Assembly (NCBI RefSeq): GCF_943913045.1
Contig: NZ_CALTVH010000008.1
Location: 3,558-67,557 of the forward strand
DNA length: 64,000 nt
Direction: 5' to 3'
From: an uncultured Ezakiella sp.
GTDB taxonomy: Bacteria; Bacillota; Clostridia; Tissierellales; Peptoniphilaceae
Notes under the pieces: generated by a model
What the model was told of the DNA's origin: nothing
The model's database searches: none
What the model saw: only the letters and a program-made list of their open reading frames with translations
Part shown: in pieces, positions 63,701 to 64,000 of the stretch
How the letters are laid out: each line of letters begins with the position of its first letter
How positions within the stretch are numbered: the stretch's first letter is position 1
Program-made: the position numbers and the translations under genes

Positions 63701-63910
63701 AATCTGATCTAAGATCTGGCCCATCTCGGTCTCGGTCAAAGGTGCATCATTTAATCTATCGATGCCCCGGTTATTTTCAAATAAAATATTAGCCCAATTT
63801 TTGATCAGGTCCTCTTCGGTCGGCTGGTTCAAAACCTGGTCCTCCCACCCCTTTCTCTTGAGGGCTTCAATCAAAGCAAGTTCAAATTCCAATTCACTAG
63901 TAAAAGCCAA
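60758..63910 (-). CDS. hsdR: type I restriction enzyme R subunit (HsdR)
   Basis: A 1050-residue motor/endonuclease. The N-terminal nuclease has Asp143, Glu157 and Lys159 (RRGDFMLLINGMPVIHVELKK) and the following QxxxY helix (QIEKY). The helicase has Walker A TTGSGKT at 296-302, motif II DEAHRS and motif VI QAFSRTNRL. It translocates DNA and cuts unmodified sites with HsdM/HsdS, which are not in the window. It starts at TTG (63908-63910), with AGGAGG seven bases upstream; the nearby ATG is in another frame. Confidence 0.96.
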   Translation of the reverse strand: MAFTSELEFELALIEALKRKGWEDQVLNQPTEEDLIKNWANILFENNRGIDRLNDAPLTETEMGQILDQITELRTPINLNAFINGKTVSIKRDNPLDPDHLGKEVSLKIYDRHEIAAGQSRYQIARQPIFKNKSAVLSDRRGDFMLLINGMPVIHVELKKSGVALSQAYNQIEKYSKEGLFRGIYSLIQIFVAMNPEETVYFSNPGPDGKFNKDFYFHWADFNNEPLNSWQDIAARLLSIPMAHQMIGFYTVADRSDGVLKVMRSYQYYAANAISDKVAKNDWESKNQHGGYIWHTTGSGKTMTSFKSAQLIANSKDADKVVFLMDRVELGTQSLYEYRAFADDREEVQATENTRELIAKLKSKDAGNTLIVTSIQKMSRIQVDEDGLNAHDIKEMNKKRIVFIIDEAHRSTFGDMLSDIKRTFPYAVFFGFTGTPIYEKNKKKNSTTAMIFGDELHRYTIADGIRDRNVLGFDPYKVSTYRDKDLRSSVALRKAGVVSEADVFKDEKRKDIYYKYMDEVSMTGEYDESGAYRSGIEDFVGASQYNRDEHRAMVVEDIEDNWITLSRNGKFHAIFATSSIPEAIKYYKLFKERLKNIKATVLVDSTIDNNGNEGETGAIYKEEKLAEILIDYNERYGMDFSMRTYDKFKKDVAARLAHKKPYERIENDPESQLDILIVVDQMLTGFDSKWVNTLYLDKLLKYENIIQAFSRTNRLFGPDKPFGVIRYYRLPNTMEKNIEEAVKYYSGDREVDLFVEHLPHNLRKMNEIATDIKDLFTLYNIENYDRLPDDLTAKGRFAKLFAQFNSYFEAAKVQGFVWEKEEYIFDSGEIIYMLVDEQTYAIWLNRYKELDRKDSGDKDLPFEIDGYLTQIDTEKIDSDYMNSRFQKYLKDLDQENISPEELQKNLNELHKSFASLSQEDQRLANIFLHDFERGNVKLVEGKSFRDYITDYKVSAKNKQISDLHKMIGVDEKLLAQAIEAKPSEKNLDEFGRFTELVASVDRELAQKYLSEVSGKKLPAFKVSRDVSKLLRDFVLAGGFDILDEEGNIIK

Positions 63911-63962
63911 AATCCATCCTCCTTTCCCAAAAAATTATAAAATAAAATTAAAAAAGCAAAAT

Positions 63963-64000
63963 TTAAGACGAAAACACAAACGCTGATGAAGAGTAATAAG
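63963..64000 (-). CDS. possible end of an upstream gene
   Basis: A short open frame (YYSSSAFVFSS, then stop) enters from the right edge and ends 53 bases before hsdR. It could be the tail of a neighbouring gene such as another Hsd subunit, or chance. Confidence 0.25.
   Translation of the reverse strand, partial: YYSSSAFVFSS

Overview
The window looks like chromosomal DNA of a low-GC anaerobic Firmicute. My best guess is the Tissierellia/Peptoniphilaceae group (Anaerococcus- or Peptoniphilus-like). This is inferred from AT-rich codon use, AGGAGG-type ribosome binding sites, TTGACA/TATAAT promoters, several proteins with copper-amine-oxidase-N-type wall repeats, ECF vitamin transporters, a CtsR operator and a sortase. 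No rRNA, tRNA or CRISPR array was seen.

Layout. 1-4888 (-): an operon with an S1-domain protein, TilS, Hpt, FtsH, an ECF S-component and the start of CoaX. 5011-6084: a wall-repeat/TlpA thioredoxin fusion. 6324-7683 (+): two unrecognised, AT-rich genes for a secreted protein and a small membrane protein. 7875-10767: an ABC exporter with a LuxR-type regulator that has a four-cysteine tail. 10966-11859: a Fic protein under three promoter repeats. 12032-12731: thiT under a TPP riboswitch. 12866-17989: a BMP/nucleoside-type ABC importer with a DUF3798-like lipoprotein. 18001-19315 has no long gene, but holds a well-formed promoter, a terminator and tiny reading frames.

19360-23145: HutD-like, GltS, a CofE/FolC2-like gamma-glutamyl ligase and 5-formyl-THF cyclo-ligase. 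23297-31733: one long operon (peptidoglycan hydrolase, TsaC/Sua5, RpiB, Upp, WecA, WecB, CBS-domain protein, wall-repeat protein). 31881-35355: dnaJ-like and clpB under a CtsR box. 37781-42143: the ftsE-ftsX-envC-ctpA-ydbC division operon. 42259-43373: a folate ECF S-component under a tetrahydrofolate riboswitch. 43660-46996: tig-clpP-clpX. 47121-49270: cysteine desulfurase and MnmA.

49400-58100 is mixed. It holds a REP-associated (RAYT) transposase between perfect inverted repeats, a PII-like/antiporter pair and several membrane proteins. 58174-64000 is a defence island: tyrosine recombinase, an AbiE type IV toxin-antitoxin with a clear operator, and HsdR of a type I restriction system whose partners probably lie beyond the right edge.

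Themes. (1) Vitamin salvage: pantothenate-linked, thiamine and folate S-components, two of them under riboswitches, with no ECF energising module here. A folate-retention route (import, polyglutamylation, 5-formyl-THF recycling) can be proposed. (2) Protein quality control: FtsH, ClpB, DnaJ, Tig, ClpP, ClpX. (3) Cell-wall synthesis and division. The least explained stretches are 6324-7683, 18609-19089 and the regulator at 10120-10767. All family names come from reading the translations; no database search was run.
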